Shown: positions 1-10,434 of the stretch, piece after piece
Layout: each line of letters starts with the position of its first letter
Position numbering within the stretch: position 1 is the first letter of the stretch
Source: Hydractinia symbiolongicarpus
Lineage: Eukaryota; Cnidaria; Hydrozoa; Anthoathecata; Hydractiniidae
Length of the DNA stretch: 64,000 bases
Direction of reading: 5' to 3'
NCBI RefSeq assembly: GCF_029227915.1
Contig: NC_079875.1
Coordinates: forward strand, 4,960,001 to 5,024,000
Position numbers and translations under genes: made by a program
Notes under the pieces: generated by a model
The model's database searches: none
Told to the model about the DNA's origin: nothing
Seen by the model: only the letters and a program-made list of their open reading frames with translations

Positions 1-2
1 TG

Positions 3-539
3 ACATCGGAAGGTCTGACGAAGCTTAGCGAGAGTATTCGTGTTTACGTGATTTTACTACTAGGGTCCCAAGCTGATGCCAAGGCATCCCTTATAGGTTC
101 GGATGCTGACAATTACACAGCGAGACAGATACTACTACAAAAATTCGAAGCTATGGTACAACGTGAGGAGAACGTAGGTCATGATATCACCGAGTTTCAA
201 AAGGTGCTTCAATATGCCAGGAACCCAGTGAATTTTGCCGTGATGCACCACGTGTACATGCTACCATCCGATATGAACCTGCGTATTGATAAAATTGTGG
301 GGTATAACAACAACATCTTGATTGCGCCGGCGAGTGCGATGATTGGCATAACGCTAGACCTAAACAACAAACCCACACAGTTTTTAAAACGAGTCAGACC
401 TGGGCAAGAAAGGGGTGCCCTAAAATCTGAAAAGATACCTCAGTCAGGAGATGGAAACCATCACGAGGACACCAAGGCCACCTTGGTTACTGCGGGAGTA
501 TTATCGATCCTAATGTACATTTGGTTGAAGAAATATTAA
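3..539 (+). CDS. Polinton-like protein with C-terminal membrane tail (5' end outside window)
   Basis: The frame is open back to base 3 with no stop, so the true start lies left of the window. The GTG at 48 is internal, not a start. The visible 178 residues contain a helical segment with a MHHVYMLP stretch, a basic region near residues 130-140, and a hydrophobic C-terminal helix (VTAGVLSILMYIWL) ending in two lysines. A single tail anchor fits a minor virion or membrane-associated protein. I cannot name a function. It runs convergently into the 415-residue gene, with only 15 bases between the stops, and both stops sit inside one hairpin. Confidence 0.62.
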   Translation, partial: TSEGLTKLSESIRVYVILLLGSQADAKASLIGSDADNYTARQILLQKFEAMVQREENVGHDITEFQKVLQYARNPVNFAVMHHVYMLPSDMNLRIDKIVGYNNNILIAPASAMIGITLDLNNKPTQFLKRVRPGQERGALKSEKIPQSGDGNHHEDTKATLVTAGVLSILMYIWLKKY

Positions 540-560
540 TGCTCCGCAGGAGCATTAATA
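534..560. terminator. Perfect hairpin at convergent gene ends
   Basis: A 12-bp perfect stem (534-545 with 549-560) surrounds the three-base loop GCA. The TAA stop of the plus-strand gene (537-539) lies in one arm, and the stop of the minus-strand gene (TTA on the plus strand, 555-557) lies in the other. The structure reads the same on either strand, so it could act as a two-way 3'-end signal. The function is inferred; the structure is direct. Confidence 0.6.
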
Positions 561-1802
561 TAGTTTGCCTCTCTTATATGCCACAACAAAACCAGCAGCA
601 GCGGCAGCGATCGCCATGTATAGATGCTTGGCTGCGTATTCAACAACTTTTGCTGCTACTTTAAGAGCGAACGAGACAACCGTGCCAATAATCCCTGGTA
701 GCGCCGCACCTGCCTTACCTGCCAGGTATTTCAAAATTTTTCCAAGCCTTTCCAGCTGTTTTTGTAAAAAGCCCTTCCCTGCGGCACTTCTAGCCGCTGC
801 AGCACCACCATCACCTGTAACTGCGAGTACGATGGTAAAAATCAGTAGACCAACAGCCGAGACGATGCTCGCTATAGAAATTCCTTGCTCCTTGAACAAG
901 ATTCTAAGCTTTTCAGCCAGAGATTTATCGCCTTCTGCGATTTTCATCAGCGTTTCCTTAATTGCGTTCAGTTGGCTCTGAGTGGCAGATGATAGTAAAC
1001 CATGTGCTTCTCGTACTGCTTCCTTTTGATCTTGGAGTCGTTCTAGATTTTCCCTAGCCTTTGCGATGTCGTCGTTCCAGATAGTTTGCTGTTCCTCTGA
1101 TAGTCCAGGTGTAGCTTTCTTCCTCTCAAGCCTTTTCACCTTGGCTTCTGTTTTGGCGATCTCGTTGTCGTAGAAGATCATCTTGTTTTTCAAGTGTTTT
1201 AGGTTACCCCTTAGCGTTTGAAGCTCGAGGTTGAGCCCTCTTCTTTCACGCTCTGTGAAGGCTTCGCTGGCGCCAAAAGGAGTCTCTTCGATCAAACTCT
1301 CCGTTGCATCCAGGACATTCTCGAGCAGCGGCATCATTTCAATATCATCGGCCTTCTCTTCAACGTGAACAATCTCGTTAAGGGGTTTCTGAGCCATTGC
1401 TTTACTGCCTTTGTTTGGTGTTGTATAGTCGGTAAACCCCATGGCCCGCAAGCGATTTGTACCTAACCTCCTCCGTATCTCGGCAACGCTCCTTAATTCA
1501 CCATGCCTTTTCGTGATCTCTATGCCATCGAAAAGAAGCTGGTTTCCCCGTGACTCAAACTCGTTGTAATATCTCGCGATTGGCTGCCCCAGCTCCTCAC
1601 TAAGATGATCGTAAAGATCGTCGACCTTTGATTTTAGTAGCTCTTCCCTCTGCCTTGTCGTGGTGTCTCGTGCCGAGACGCTAGGCGATTGACCCTGATC
1701 TGGCGCTAGCGTGGGGCTGGCATCAGGCCTACTGAAATCCTCGTCTGGAATGTTTTCCTCTTGCGTAAAGTCGTCTCCTTCGTATATTGGATTAATCGGC
1801 AT
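555..1802 (-). CDS. Polinton-like coiled-coil/membrane protein, 415 aa
   Basis: ATG at 1802 gives 415 residues. The N-terminal ~190 residues are acidic and polar. Residues ~195-270 are rich in Lys, Glu and Leu in a pattern that suggests coiled coil. Residues ~310-330 form a hydrophobic helix, and the C-terminal ~90 residues are alanine- and glycine-rich with further hydrophobic segments (LPGIIGTVVSFALKVAA). This tail resembles an unnamed protein I associate with cnidarian Polinton-like loci. The role is unknown; a membrane-active or minor virion protein is a guess. It is the only gene of the block on the minus strand. An 84-base AT-rich gap separates its start from the divergent capsid gene, which suggests a shared two-way promoter. 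Confidence 0.65.
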   Translation of the reverse strand: MPINPIYEGDDFTQEENIPDEDFSRPDASPTLAPDQGQSPSVSARDTTTRQREELLKSKVDDLYDHLSEELGQPIARYYNEFESRGNQLLFDGIEITKRHGELRSVAEIRRRLGTNRLRAMGFTDYTTPNKGSKAMAQKPLNEIVHVEEKADDIEMMPLLENVLDATESLIEETPFGASEAFTERERRGLNLELQTLRGNLKHLKNKMIFYDNEIAKTEAKVKRLERKKATPGLSEEQQTIWNDDIAKARENLERLQDQKEAVREAHGLLSSATQSQLNAIKETLMKIAEGDKSLAEKLRILFKEQGISIASIVSAVGLLIFTIVLAVTGDGGAAAARSAAGKGFLQKQLERLGKILKYLAGKAGAALPGIIGTVVSFALKVAAKVVEYAAKHLYMAIAAAAAGFVVAYKRGKLY

Positions 1803-1886
1803 TTATTTGAAATGAAAATCAGCTAATAATAAAGCACGAGTAACATATTCGGAACCAAGCTCGACCCCTACGCGGAAATTAAAACG

Positions 1887-3119
1887 ATGATGTCTATGAA
1901 AGGCAAGAAGCAGCGTGTAAAAGTAAGTCATGTTCCTAGTACGATTAATCAGAACGAGGACTTGTATGTTGACATTCCCAACATGGGGCAGAACGATGTA
2001 ATTTTTCCAGGTAGTATCAAACTACTTTTCGATCTGGAACTTACTGGGACAAACACGAAGCGCACCATCGTTAGCAATATAGGTAAATCCTTGGTGCAAA
2101 ATCTTCGTATCACTTTGAATAGCAACGAGGTGCAAAATATTAGCGACTACAGGGTGCTCGCTACCTACAAGGACCTATGGTTGCCCAAGTTTGATCGGGA
2201 AAACAACTTGATCCTAGAGGGGATCAATCCCAACGACGGTACAATTCGCGCCCTACAGGTAAAAGCGACTGATCATGTAGGCACGGACGAGGAAAAAGCG
2301 ATCGTCGCAGCCTATGGCAGCACGTTTTGTATTCCTCTAGGAAAAATGTTTGAATTAACACGAGACTTGCCGTTCTACCAGCCAGGGCTACACAATAGGT
2401 TACAGTTTGTGATCCATTTTGCATCGTACGGTGACGTTATCAAAGATGGTGGTACGGCAGCTATTGGAAATACCGCAGCTAAACCACCGGATGCTGCCTA
2501 CAAGATCACTAATATTTCGCTAGAATTCGACAAGGTTGTAAACGAGGATCTCGCTAGCGCTATGATGTCGAGATACAGCCGTCTCGCCCTACCCTATAAA
2601 AGGGTACTTCGTAGCAAGGTTGTCACGATGAAAAAGGCTGACACAAGCTACAATTTGCAAATTGATACGCCTGCAAAAAGTTTAAAAGGCGTTTTACTGC
2701 ACTTTGTAGACCCTGGAAAAGTGAAGGCTTACTCGGGCGCTAACGAGGTGTTTTATAACCCAAAGATCGAAAAAATCTCGATCACTGTTGAGGGTGAGCC
2801 GAATGAGCTCTACACGCACGCGATGCTCCCTAAAGATCACCTCGAGCAGATCGTAAACTTATTCGGTAGCCACGATTCAGGGGTGACAATTGGGCAGTTC
2901 ATGACTGAGCGTTATGCCCTGTTTGTTGATTTCCGAGCATCACCCGATCATAGTCTCCACGGTTCCGGAAGGCAATTACAGAGATTGTCAGACGGTATAA
3001 CATTGCATATGACAAAGAAGGCAGACGGAACAACCGGGAATATTAAATGCTACGTTTTCCTACTTCAAGATGCTCAACTGAACATTTTAGATGGTAGATT
3101 TCACTCTGTGGAATACTGA
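1887..3119 (+). CDS. Probable major capsid protein (jelly-roll type) of Polinton-like element
   Basis: 410 residues from ATG 1887; a second ATG follows directly. The early segment around residues 25-60 (NEDLYVDIPNMGQNDVIFPG, then KLLFDLELTG) has the alternating beta-strand character of the first jelly-roll sheet, and strand-rich sequence continues to the end with no membrane segment. Size, position before a small protein and integrase, and remembered resemblance to cnidarian Polinton-linked proteins support a double jelly-roll capsid protein. Structure prediction would decide. The frame is intact with no internal stops. It lies six bases upstream of the next gene. Confidence 0.6.
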   Translation: MMSMKGKKQRVKVSHVPSTINQNEDLYVDIPNMGQNDVIFPGSIKLLFDLELTGTNTKRTIVSNIGKSLVQNLRITLNSNEVQNISDYRVLATYKDLWLPKFDRENNLILEGINPNDGTIRALQVKATDHVGTDEEKAIVAAYGSTFCIPLGKMFELTRDLPFYQPGLHNRLQFVIHFASYGDVIKDGGTAAIGNTAAKPPDAAYKITNISLEFDKVVNEDLASAMMSRYSRLALPYKRVLRSKVVTMKKADTSYNLQIDTPAKSLKGVLLHFVDPGKVKAYSGANEVFYNPKIEKISITVEGEPNELYTHAMLPKDHLEQIVNLFGSHDSGVTIGQFMTERYALFVDFRASPDHSLHGSGRQLQRLSDGITLHMTKKADGTTGNIKCYVFLLQDAQLNILDGRFHSVEY

Positions 3120-3125
3120 AAATAA

Positions 3126-3524
3126 ATGGCGACCTTGGCAATCATGGCAGGAGGGGCGTTGATTAACGCCCTAGCATTCTCGGGGAGTAACTATTTGTTC
3201 AGTAAGCTGTCAGGCCATGGCGAAGAGGAACGGAAACAGCATGATAAAGCAATTGAGCAACTGCAAGCTGCTCAAACACAGTGGGTAAGAGATCGGCAGG
3301 CAAAAATTGATTGGTATAACCATCAACGAGAGCTGAAAAGGCAAGCTGGAGAGAGCTTGAAGGAGCTCGATGAAGGCATGCGTGAGTACTATATCGCAAC
3401 GATCGAAAAAGCTCCAAAACTATCCGATTTTTACATACCTTCCAAGCAACAACAGGATGGTGAGCTCACGTTCATCGTAGGATCCTTAGCCCTCCTTGGT
3501 TTTGCAGCGTGCAAATGGGGGTAA
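3126..3524 (+). CDS. Small Polinton-like protein with membrane helices at both ends, 132 aa
   Basis: Starts at ATG 3126, six bases after the capsid stop. Residues 1-25 are hydrophobic (LAIMAGGALINALAF). The middle, ~30-95, is charged and helical, rich in Glu, Lys and Gln, probably coiled coil. Residues ~115-130 form a second hydrophobic segment (LTFIVGSLALLGFAACKW). The arrangement suits a small virion or membrane-linking protein. No enzyme motif is visible. The frame is intact, and the gene ends 16 bases before the integrase N-terminal remnant. Confidence 0.6.
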   Translation: MATLAIMAGGALINALAFSGSNYLFSKLSGHGEEERKQHDKAIEQLQAAQTQWVRDRQAKIDWYNHQRELKRQAGESLKELDEGMREYYIATIEKAPKLSDFYIPSKQQQDGELTFIVGSLALLGFAACKWG

Positions 3525-3540
3525 TCGATATGTAATAAAT

Positions 3541-3638
3541 ATGTCGAAACATACACCAGAAGAAGTGAAAAAATTGAGCAGTATTTACTATTTCCCTTAC
3601 TATACCCACATTTTTTTACCATTAAAAAACCTAATGAA
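3541..3638 (+). pseudogene. Integrase N-terminal remnant
   Basis: The ATG at 3541 opens a frame (MSKHTPEEVKKL...) that looks like the start of a Polinton-type integrase, but it runs out of frame with the catalytic ORF beginning at 3639. Compared with the usual length of such integrases, most of the N-terminal helical domain between this start and the first catalytic Asp appears deleted and frameshifted. Confidence 0.5.
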
Positions 3639-4406
3639 ATGCACCAATTTGATTTGCTCTACATGCCTCATGACAAAGTCTATAGTAACGTTTACAAATA
3701 TATCCTCACAGGGATCGATGTAGCCTCGCGCTACAAGGTAGCTAGACCATTGAGAACGAAGAAAGCCAGCGAAGTCGCTGACATGATCAAGGACATTTAC
3801 AAAGCAGGACCTTTACGCTATCCGAAGATCTTCCAGTGCGACAACGGTAGTGAGTTCAAGTCAGACGTAACGAAGCTGCTAGAAGCAAAAGACGTCGAAC
3901 TCAAGCGCGCAACCACCAAATATCATCATACGTTCACAGCCTTTGTCGAGTCCTATAACAAGGTGCTCGCCGAGAGACTTTTCAAGCCTCAGGACGCGCA
4001 AGAGTTGGTCTCTGAAGAGACTAGTACCACATGGGTGAAACATCTGTACACCATCGTGAAAAGCATGAATAGCACCAAGACTGCCATGATCGGTATGAAA
4101 CCCAACAAGGCAATCAAGCTAGATGAAGTCTCACTTACGAAAGACCCGCGGCCTGAAGAAAAGCCGTTACCTGAGGACGGTCTTTACTTGTACCTGCTGC
4201 AGCCTGGAGAAGAGCATGGTGATGCTAAAAGACGTGCTACTGACGCCTGGTGGAGCAAAAAGACGTATAGACTCGATCGTATTGTGACTGGTACACGTCT
4301 CCTGTACTATTTAAAAGACGGGCCTGATCGAAGCTTCGTCTCTGAAGAACTCATGCTAATACCAGAGGATGTTGAAGTACCTCCGGAGCATGTAAAAGAA
4401 TGGTAA
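3639..4406 (+). CDS. Polinton-like retroviral-type integrase, catalytic core and C-terminal domain (N-terminus lost)
   Basis: 255 residues from ATG 3639. The rve core carries the triad Asp5 (QFDLLYMPHD), Asp68 (QCDNGSEF) and Glu104 (FVESYN). Asp68 and Glu104 are separated by 35 residues, a DD35E enzyme, which would join element ends to host DNA in the nucleus. Residues ~200-240 (LYYLKDGPDRSFVSEELMLI) form a small beta-rich C-terminal domain like that of other Polinton integrases. The N-terminal domain is missing or out of frame (see 3541), so this copy is probably inactive although the catalytic residues survive. Confidence 0.82.
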   Translation: MHQFDLLYMPHDKVYSNVYKYILTGIDVASRYKVARPLRTKKASEVADMIKDIYKAGPLRYPKIFQCDNGSEFKSDVTKLLEAKDVELKRATTKYHHTFTAFVESYNKVLAERLFKPQDAQELVSEETSTTWVKHLYTIVKSMNSTKTAMIGMKPNKAIKLDEVSLTKDPRPEEKPLPEDGLYLYLLQPGEEHGDAKRRATDAWWSKKTYRLDRIVTGTRLLYYLKDGPDRSFVSEELMLIPEDVEVPPEHVKEW

Positions 4407-7400
4407 ATTTCTCGATTAGGATGACTGGTTCTCCGCAGCGGGGGACCTGCTCAGTTGGCATTGTATAAGCGTGGTTAATGTGAACCTGTGGCTCACATGA
4501 ATACTTACCAGCATAAAGTCTGGGTAATTTTGTACTTACAGGAACATTGTTATTGGCAACTCACAGAGACTCACAGAGAAGACTCCTTGCTTTGCTAACA
4601 CAAGTGTTGTAACAAAATTCATTGTCCTACAAAAAGCACTTGCAAAAGCGGTACAGTAACAGAACAATCGTTAAATTCATTGTTGAAACTCTCCACACAT
4701 TTAAAATGTCCATATTATCTACAAAACCATAGCTCTTACTTTCCCGTTTAGCTGACCATGATAGAATTCCAGGTGTCAGAAGCTCAACATACATAGATGG
4801 GAAAGAATAACGTAAAATAAGTCATGTTTGCTAGCTTAGCTGAAAGCAAAATAAATATATTTAAAATTTGTATACAGCCAAAAAACTTGACGAAGGTCCA
4901 ACAAAAATTTAAAATGACATAAGAAATAAAAGAAATGAAAAAAAGAAGTACAAAGTTGTGGCCAACCTTCATTCACCAAAATCAACAAGTAACAAAAATA
5001 AAGCGCTTTTTACACCAAAATGCGGAAAACAGCGCTGCATAAAATCAATGTTTCGTTCCCGAAGTGTGTGCGTGAACAAAACAAGAGAATTAAATCAGCC
5101 GTTTCGGCAGGAAGTTCTACGGCGTATTACTGATTTATACCCATGGGAGTATTAGCTTTAGTTTTTCAATTGTGCAGAAAAAGTGATCACATTATTCTGG
5201 CACAGCAAAAGAGGAAAGAAAAACATGAAAGTAAAAAGAAAAATTTGTCAACACTGCTTTTTGAGAACTAAATGAAACGTAAAAACCAATAAAAACAACA
5301 TTTTTTAATTATTTCGTTTTTATAAAAATAATTTTAGCCTGTTGAAACTTTTTTAAGCAAATACAAATCTAGCTTCGTAAAACTTCAGATCACAAAGAAA
5401 ATAACAAACGACCGCTTGTGGCTTGATGAAATTGGCGCAACCAACTGAACATAAAATAATAATTCAAAATGATTTACTTGTAAAAATAATAGGTTTTGTA
5501 CCTTATATACCGTTCAACAGGATAGTTCTTTGTTATCGGCACTCAAAAACTAATAATTTACGTGACGCTGCACTAGACTGGTATCCTTCTGTGCTTTACT
5601 TTTTCAATAGTAAAAACTGCGACAAAAAAAGAAGCCCATTTTAATGTTCTACCGGCTATAGCCGTAGAGCAATACAATTCGCATATATCTTGCAAGCGCT
5701 TCTTTCGTGTTTGACCGTGTAGAATGTCTAATTGGATTCTAAAGGCTAAAAGACACTTTCCAACGAGAAAATATATATTTGCCCATGCTTTTTTTTACGT
5801 TGCTATGTGTTTATACAATTTTATACAACAAAAAAACCAACAGCGTCACAGTTAATCTCTATGTTCAGAACTGTATTTTGTGTCTTTGTGGGCAACATAA
5901 ATACCGAAACAACTTTGTGCCGAGAATGCACGAATTAGTGCTGGAGGAAGGATATACGACGGACAACAAATCTCCTGGACCTTTCCTTGCGTATTTCGGA
6001 TCGGCTGATCCAACTAGTAGGAGATGACAACGTATTAAAGCATTTCCATTGAATGACAAAAAACTAGCTTCCAATCATCAAAAGTAAAGTTAAAGTTTTA
6101 CTTTTGTTGATGTTACGTCAGTCAATAAGACGTAAGGTGCCAGGCTAATAATAAACAAACTCAACATGTCGTTAGAGCGGTGTCCGCTACCTAGATGTTC
6201 ATCTCAATTAGCTTATATTGCTTTAAAAAATTTCCTGCGGAGGTGGGGGGGGGGGGAGTATAGTGAAATCGACCGTAAAGTGTGAAAATTTTTAGGTGTG
6301 ACAATTTTTTAAAAAGAGTAGCGTTGGTGTAAGTGAGTTATGTCGGTAGGTTGACCTTCAAATAAATTCTTTCTAAGTAAATCTCCTGTTTGTTAAAATT
6401 GTTATATTTTTTAGATAGAAATATTTTTTAGTGCATATTTAGAGGCGCCAAGTCTTCGACTTGGTGAGGGCCAGACGAGGTTGGCGTAAGGTGGTAAAAT
6501 TATACACTAGCTCTCACACAATTTGAACTTGTCAAAGCTCGCTGGTTAATGTTCACAGTCGGCCTTGGATTTTGGGTTATTTGGTTTGAACCGAACTCTC
6601 AAAATGTGCTAATTACTGCTGAAATCAGAATGGCCATTTTTCTCATATATCACATGTATTATTACGTGAAGCAAACGTGTTAGAAAGTGTGACCAGCGAA
6701 ATTTAAACGCTGCTCACCCAACTCACCCAACTTACGCTGCGCAGAATTCACGAGTTTAATATTTTAATAAAATGACGGAAAAAGTTTTTACAATATTTTG
6801 ATGCGGGTTGTAGGTAAAAAAGGGTCTTATTCGAAACACAAAAAAAGCAAATTAGAATTTCTTTCTCTTCTCTCCGTGATACTTGTGTGTGGCATACCTC
6901 AACAGAACGCCCGTTTAATCAGATGATCATTTACATCAAAACTTTTACAAAACATGTCCTTTTGTTCAATGAAATTGGATTACATAGCTTTTTGTTATTC
7001 AATGTATAATATAGCAAGAGAATGTCCAGCTCTTTTAAAATCCCGCTCAAAAACTGTACGAATCATTAGCTGATATTATACTTCAGTTTATTTGGAAAAT
7101 TTAATTAAAATCAGAAGGAGACTGTTTGTTTATGTGTAATATTTAAAATAATTCTTGTCTTCGGACAATTTTAATTGAGTCTTTTTCATAAAAGAGATGG
7201 GCTTTCATAAAAATGTTAAAAGAGTTCGGTTTTTGAAACGAACAGCACGAGAAAGCCGCTTATAAATATTGCGCAATATTAGGCACTTTGATGCGGTGCG
7301 CCTTGACAAGCTAAAAGATTGAATTTGATCTTCGCTTATACAATAATAAACGTGTTAACGTTTATATGATAGCTCAGGCTGTTCATTTGAATTAGTCTAT

Positions 7401-7464
7401 CCAAAAACAATTCTTTTCGAATTATTTAGTCAACTTTTTGGATTTTAAGGTTAGTTGCAAAACA
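4407..7464. other. Non-coding stretch with decayed repeats
   Basis: No convincing gene. It must contain the right end of the Polinton-like element, but I could not identify an inverted repeat. A G-run lies near 6244-6256 and a short hairpin at about 6448-6468 (CCAAGTC TTC GACTTGG). Short ORFs around 4958-5155, 5423-5644 and 5779-6027 have no recognisable domain. Confidence 0.5.
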
Positions 7465-7566
7465 GCAACCTCGTCCACAGGGCGTCTTGTATCTTTTCTA
7501 ACATCGGACGGCGATACTGGCCGTCCCGGTTAAAGAAGAGACAACAGGTGCTGGGAACGAGGTTGC
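7465..7566. repeat. Short MITE of the 'CCTCGTCCCAGGG' family, two-ended copy
   Basis: It begins GCAACCTCGTCCACAGGG and ends with an inverted version (CTGGGAACGAGGTTGC), 102 bp in all. The same terminal motif recurs at 47464, 48165, 50595-50687, 57336, 57800-58042, 60341 and 61883. No ORF. The family name is mine. Confidence 0.55.
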
Positions 7567-7884
7567 AAAAGAGGTGTCGATTAATTCATACGGTGTACAT
7601 AAAGGGAGAAATTTTGATTTTACAATAAAAATTATAAGTACCGTTTTTCTTCACATCTCCGTTTCCCACTGCGCACTTATGTTCTTGTACTCGTTGCTTA
7701 AACTTTCTTTTTGTTTCGCCTATATACACTGCATCACAATCTTTACACGGACCACAGCTGGAGCGGAAGTCATCAGTTTAATTGGGATGAGAAGAAATCA
7801 TTGACAGAGAATCCAGAACAACGGCCAGGAAGATTAAAGAAACCTTGAACAGTGTAGAACGTAACAAACACATAAACAGCATCT

Positions 7885-9205
7885 AAGTAAGTAAGTAAAC
7901 ATTTATTTACCTAAGAAATGACAATTTACATTACTAAAAGAATAAATTAGCAATTAGGAAGGAGACTTTCCCGATAGCCAAGGCTAAACAAAGGAGAAAG
8001 CCACCAAGAAAAATGTGAAATATTTTCATATGTCAGTAAATACTGTAAGTTTACAAAGATTAAAATGAGAAAGCATTATTGATTATAATTAGTATAAATG
8101 AAAATTCAGTACCATATAGTCAAATAGAAAAAAGTAATGAGACAAAATAATGAAGAGGAAAGCTAGTTGATGTATTGACTCATGTAGAAACTTGTAGCTA
8201 GGGATTTGATTAATTTACAGTGTGTGAGGTTAGTATCAGGATAATTTCTTTGCAGATTGTTCCACTGTAATGTGGAGATTCTAGAGAATGAAAAAGATCC
8301 AAACGTCGATGTGTTAACTGTTGGTTCAATAAGCAAACCAATTGTGTTACATCTAGTTTCATGAGAGTGTGAGATTCGATCAAATTTGAGTGAGGTAAGT
8401 GTGTCAGATGGGAGGTTAGAGTTTAGGAATTTGTGGATAAATTGAATGTTAAGGACTTTAACTAGGTCGAAGAATTTAAGAATTCCAAGTTCTGCAAATA
8501 TAGGCAAAGATGGGGATCTTGGTTCACTGAAGGTGATCAGCCTAAGGGCAGCTATTTGGAGGGTAAAAATTCAAGCCTACGAGATTGGGATCTAAATACA
8601 AGAAACTCTGTTTTGCTGGAGTTCAGTGATATTTTGTTGGCGTTAAGCCAACACACAAGGCGTTTAAGATCAGCTTTCATCCCTCTACAAATAGATTCTA
8701 GTGATTTTGAGAATTTCAGCAGATGAGTCTCGTCAGCAAAATGATAGGTCTCTGACGATTTGATACAATTATGCAGATCATTAATATACAACAAGAACAG
8801 CAGCGGACCAAGAACAGAGCCTTGTGGCACACCATGTAGAATGGCTTTAAGTTGAGATTTGAATTCACCGATTGAGACATACCGGAGACGACCAGTTAAA
8901 TAAGACCTGAACCAATCATTTGCTTTTCCCCGAATACCATAGTGATTTAGCTTGAATAGAAGGATTTTGTGGTCAACAGTATCAAAAGCTTTTTGTAAGT
9001 CGACAAACGCTCCACAGGCAAGCTCACCTTTGTCAAGGCAATGCCTAATGCGTTCAACTATAGTAAGCACAGCCTGTGATGTTGAATGCTGTTTTCTGAA
9101 TCCAAACTGTTTGGGATATAGGATATCATGGTTGTTCAGAAAGCCTATGATTCTGTTGTACTTAACCTTTTCATAGATTTTCTCAATGTTTGACAATAAC
9201 AGCTG
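7885..9205 (-). mobile_element. 5'-truncated CR1/L2-like LINE fragment
   Basis: Two minus-strand ORF pieces belong to one non-LTR reverse transcriptase. 8552-9196 covers the RT fingers and palm (FVDLQKAFDTVDH, GVPQGSVLGPLLF, and a catalytic box reading HFADET in place of FADD). 8163-8507 covers the C-terminal region (ELGILKFFDLVKVLNIQF). The join near 8508-8551 is out of frame and lacks the thumb region, so there is an internal deletion. The 3' end is a TTAC repeat at about 7885-7900. The altered FADE box, frameshift and 5' truncation mark a dead copy. It is related to, but distinct from, the LINE at 22094-26480. Confidence 0.82.
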
Positions 9206-9510
9206 TTTGGGTCAATTGGTCCAGGACTATTAAACTCAACACCCCAGTCAATATCATCTCGTATCAATTTTCTGAGATTTGGTTACCAGCCCTACAGAAG
9301 AAGTAGTTACCTACATCTAGGTCCGAAAATGTTAATTACTGTAATTAACTTTAATTATCAGCTCGTGAAATGACAAAGTTTCCGCAGTAATATGAATACT
9401 GAACAGACAAACCGAAATAATATCTTCAATAATTCTTGATACAATTGTGGTTGCCAAAACTTATCTAATTTTGAATAAAGATATAACAAAGAATCGTTGT
9501 CCTTTATTAA

Positions 9511-10434
9511 AAACTAGTCGTTGCCCGTGGAAAAATCCACGGGTTCGCTCGTCCTTTATATTTACCCGTCGCACAAAGTGGATAAAAATATATCGCATTT
9601 GGTATTGGTGCGCATTTTAAAAATTTCGTGTTTCCGTTATGGGACGCGGCTTTTGTGGACACACAGACAAAATACGTCTGTTATTATAAAGATTAAACGG
9701 CGTTTTTCTTATAAATTTTTTATGGTGTTTTTCTCTCTGTGTTGCACTAGCTTAGAGAGCTATAAATTTTATCAAACACAATACTTTCTTTCCCGTGCGT
9801 CAGAATTTCCGTACCTACATTTTTCTTCACGCGAAGTAAAGATTGGTAGCGAAAGCTTTTATCGCGTCGTGATAGTTTCTACCTTTAAGCTTCGCCTAGT
9901 TCAGTCATAGTAACTTTGAAATATGCGATTTCACCTGACTAAGCGCTCAAATTAACGAAAAATAATTTTTGTAAAGGAAACTTGAAACATGAATTGATAA
10001 TAAAAATTTAATGAAAATTCACAAAGGTTGCTTTTTCGCGTAACACTCAAAACGGTAATTAAAAAGCAAAAAAAGGGCAAAACTCGGCAACAAAAAAAAA
10101 AAAAAAAAAAACCAAAACAAAAAACAAAACAGATTTCTTGAAAAAAAAAAATTCTTGCACATCAATGCTTGTTGTATTGACATACAAGAATTCCTTCAAC
10201 AAAAACAAACAGTATGGCCGACATAGCACTCGTCATTAGCATCGTCATCAAATTGGACTGTGGTACATAATTCCCGAATCTGTGTTTCGTACAATTTTGT
10301 TCAGGTGTTGTGTTACCCTGCGATAGTCCTACGTTCCCTGGAAAACTCCACAATAGGCTTGTGAGTATTAAATTAGCGTTTAATTTAAAGACAGGCGACC
10401 CCGTGGATATTTCCACCGGTTAACGACAAGTAGA
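9511..10434. mobile_element. Non-autonomous TIR element with hairpin termini
   Basis: The left end reads CTAGTCGTTGCCCGTGG, then AAAAA, then TCCACGGG. The right end, read on the minus strand, gives TTGTCGTTAACCGGTGG, AAATA, TCCACGGG. So the element has ~45-bp inverted termini and each terminus itself folds (CCCGTGG/CCACGGG). The interior is AT-rich with a long A-run (10089-10110) and no supported gene. Half-copies of the terminus occur at about 27717-27760 and 60880-60905. The superfamily is not identified. Confidence 0.6.

Larger units (their letters stand above)
1..4406. mobile_element. Polinton/Maverick-like element, right-hand part
   Basis: Five tightly packed genes share one block: a 5'-cut ORF, an opposite-strand ORF, a probable jelly-roll capsid ORF, a small ORF and a retroviral-type integrase. 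Gaps are only 6 to 84 bases and the block is less AT-rich than its surroundings. Integrase plus capsid-like protein without reverse transcriptase is the signature of Polinton/Maverick elements and related integrating viruses. DNA polymerase B, packaging ATPase and protease genes would lie left of the window. I could not find the terminal inverted repeat or the right boundary, so the end is simply the end of the integrase. Family assignment rests on gene content and remembered resemblance to cnidarian proteins, not on a search. Confidence 0.72.

Noticed and set aside
5779-6074. Overlapping plus- and minus-strand ORFs
   Set aside because: Neither has a recognised motif or splice support; could be a decayed exon but cannot be supported.
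9521-9910. 129-codon ORF inside the hairpin-ended element
   Set aside because: No domain; start lies in the terminal repeat; composition matches surrounding non-coding sequence.
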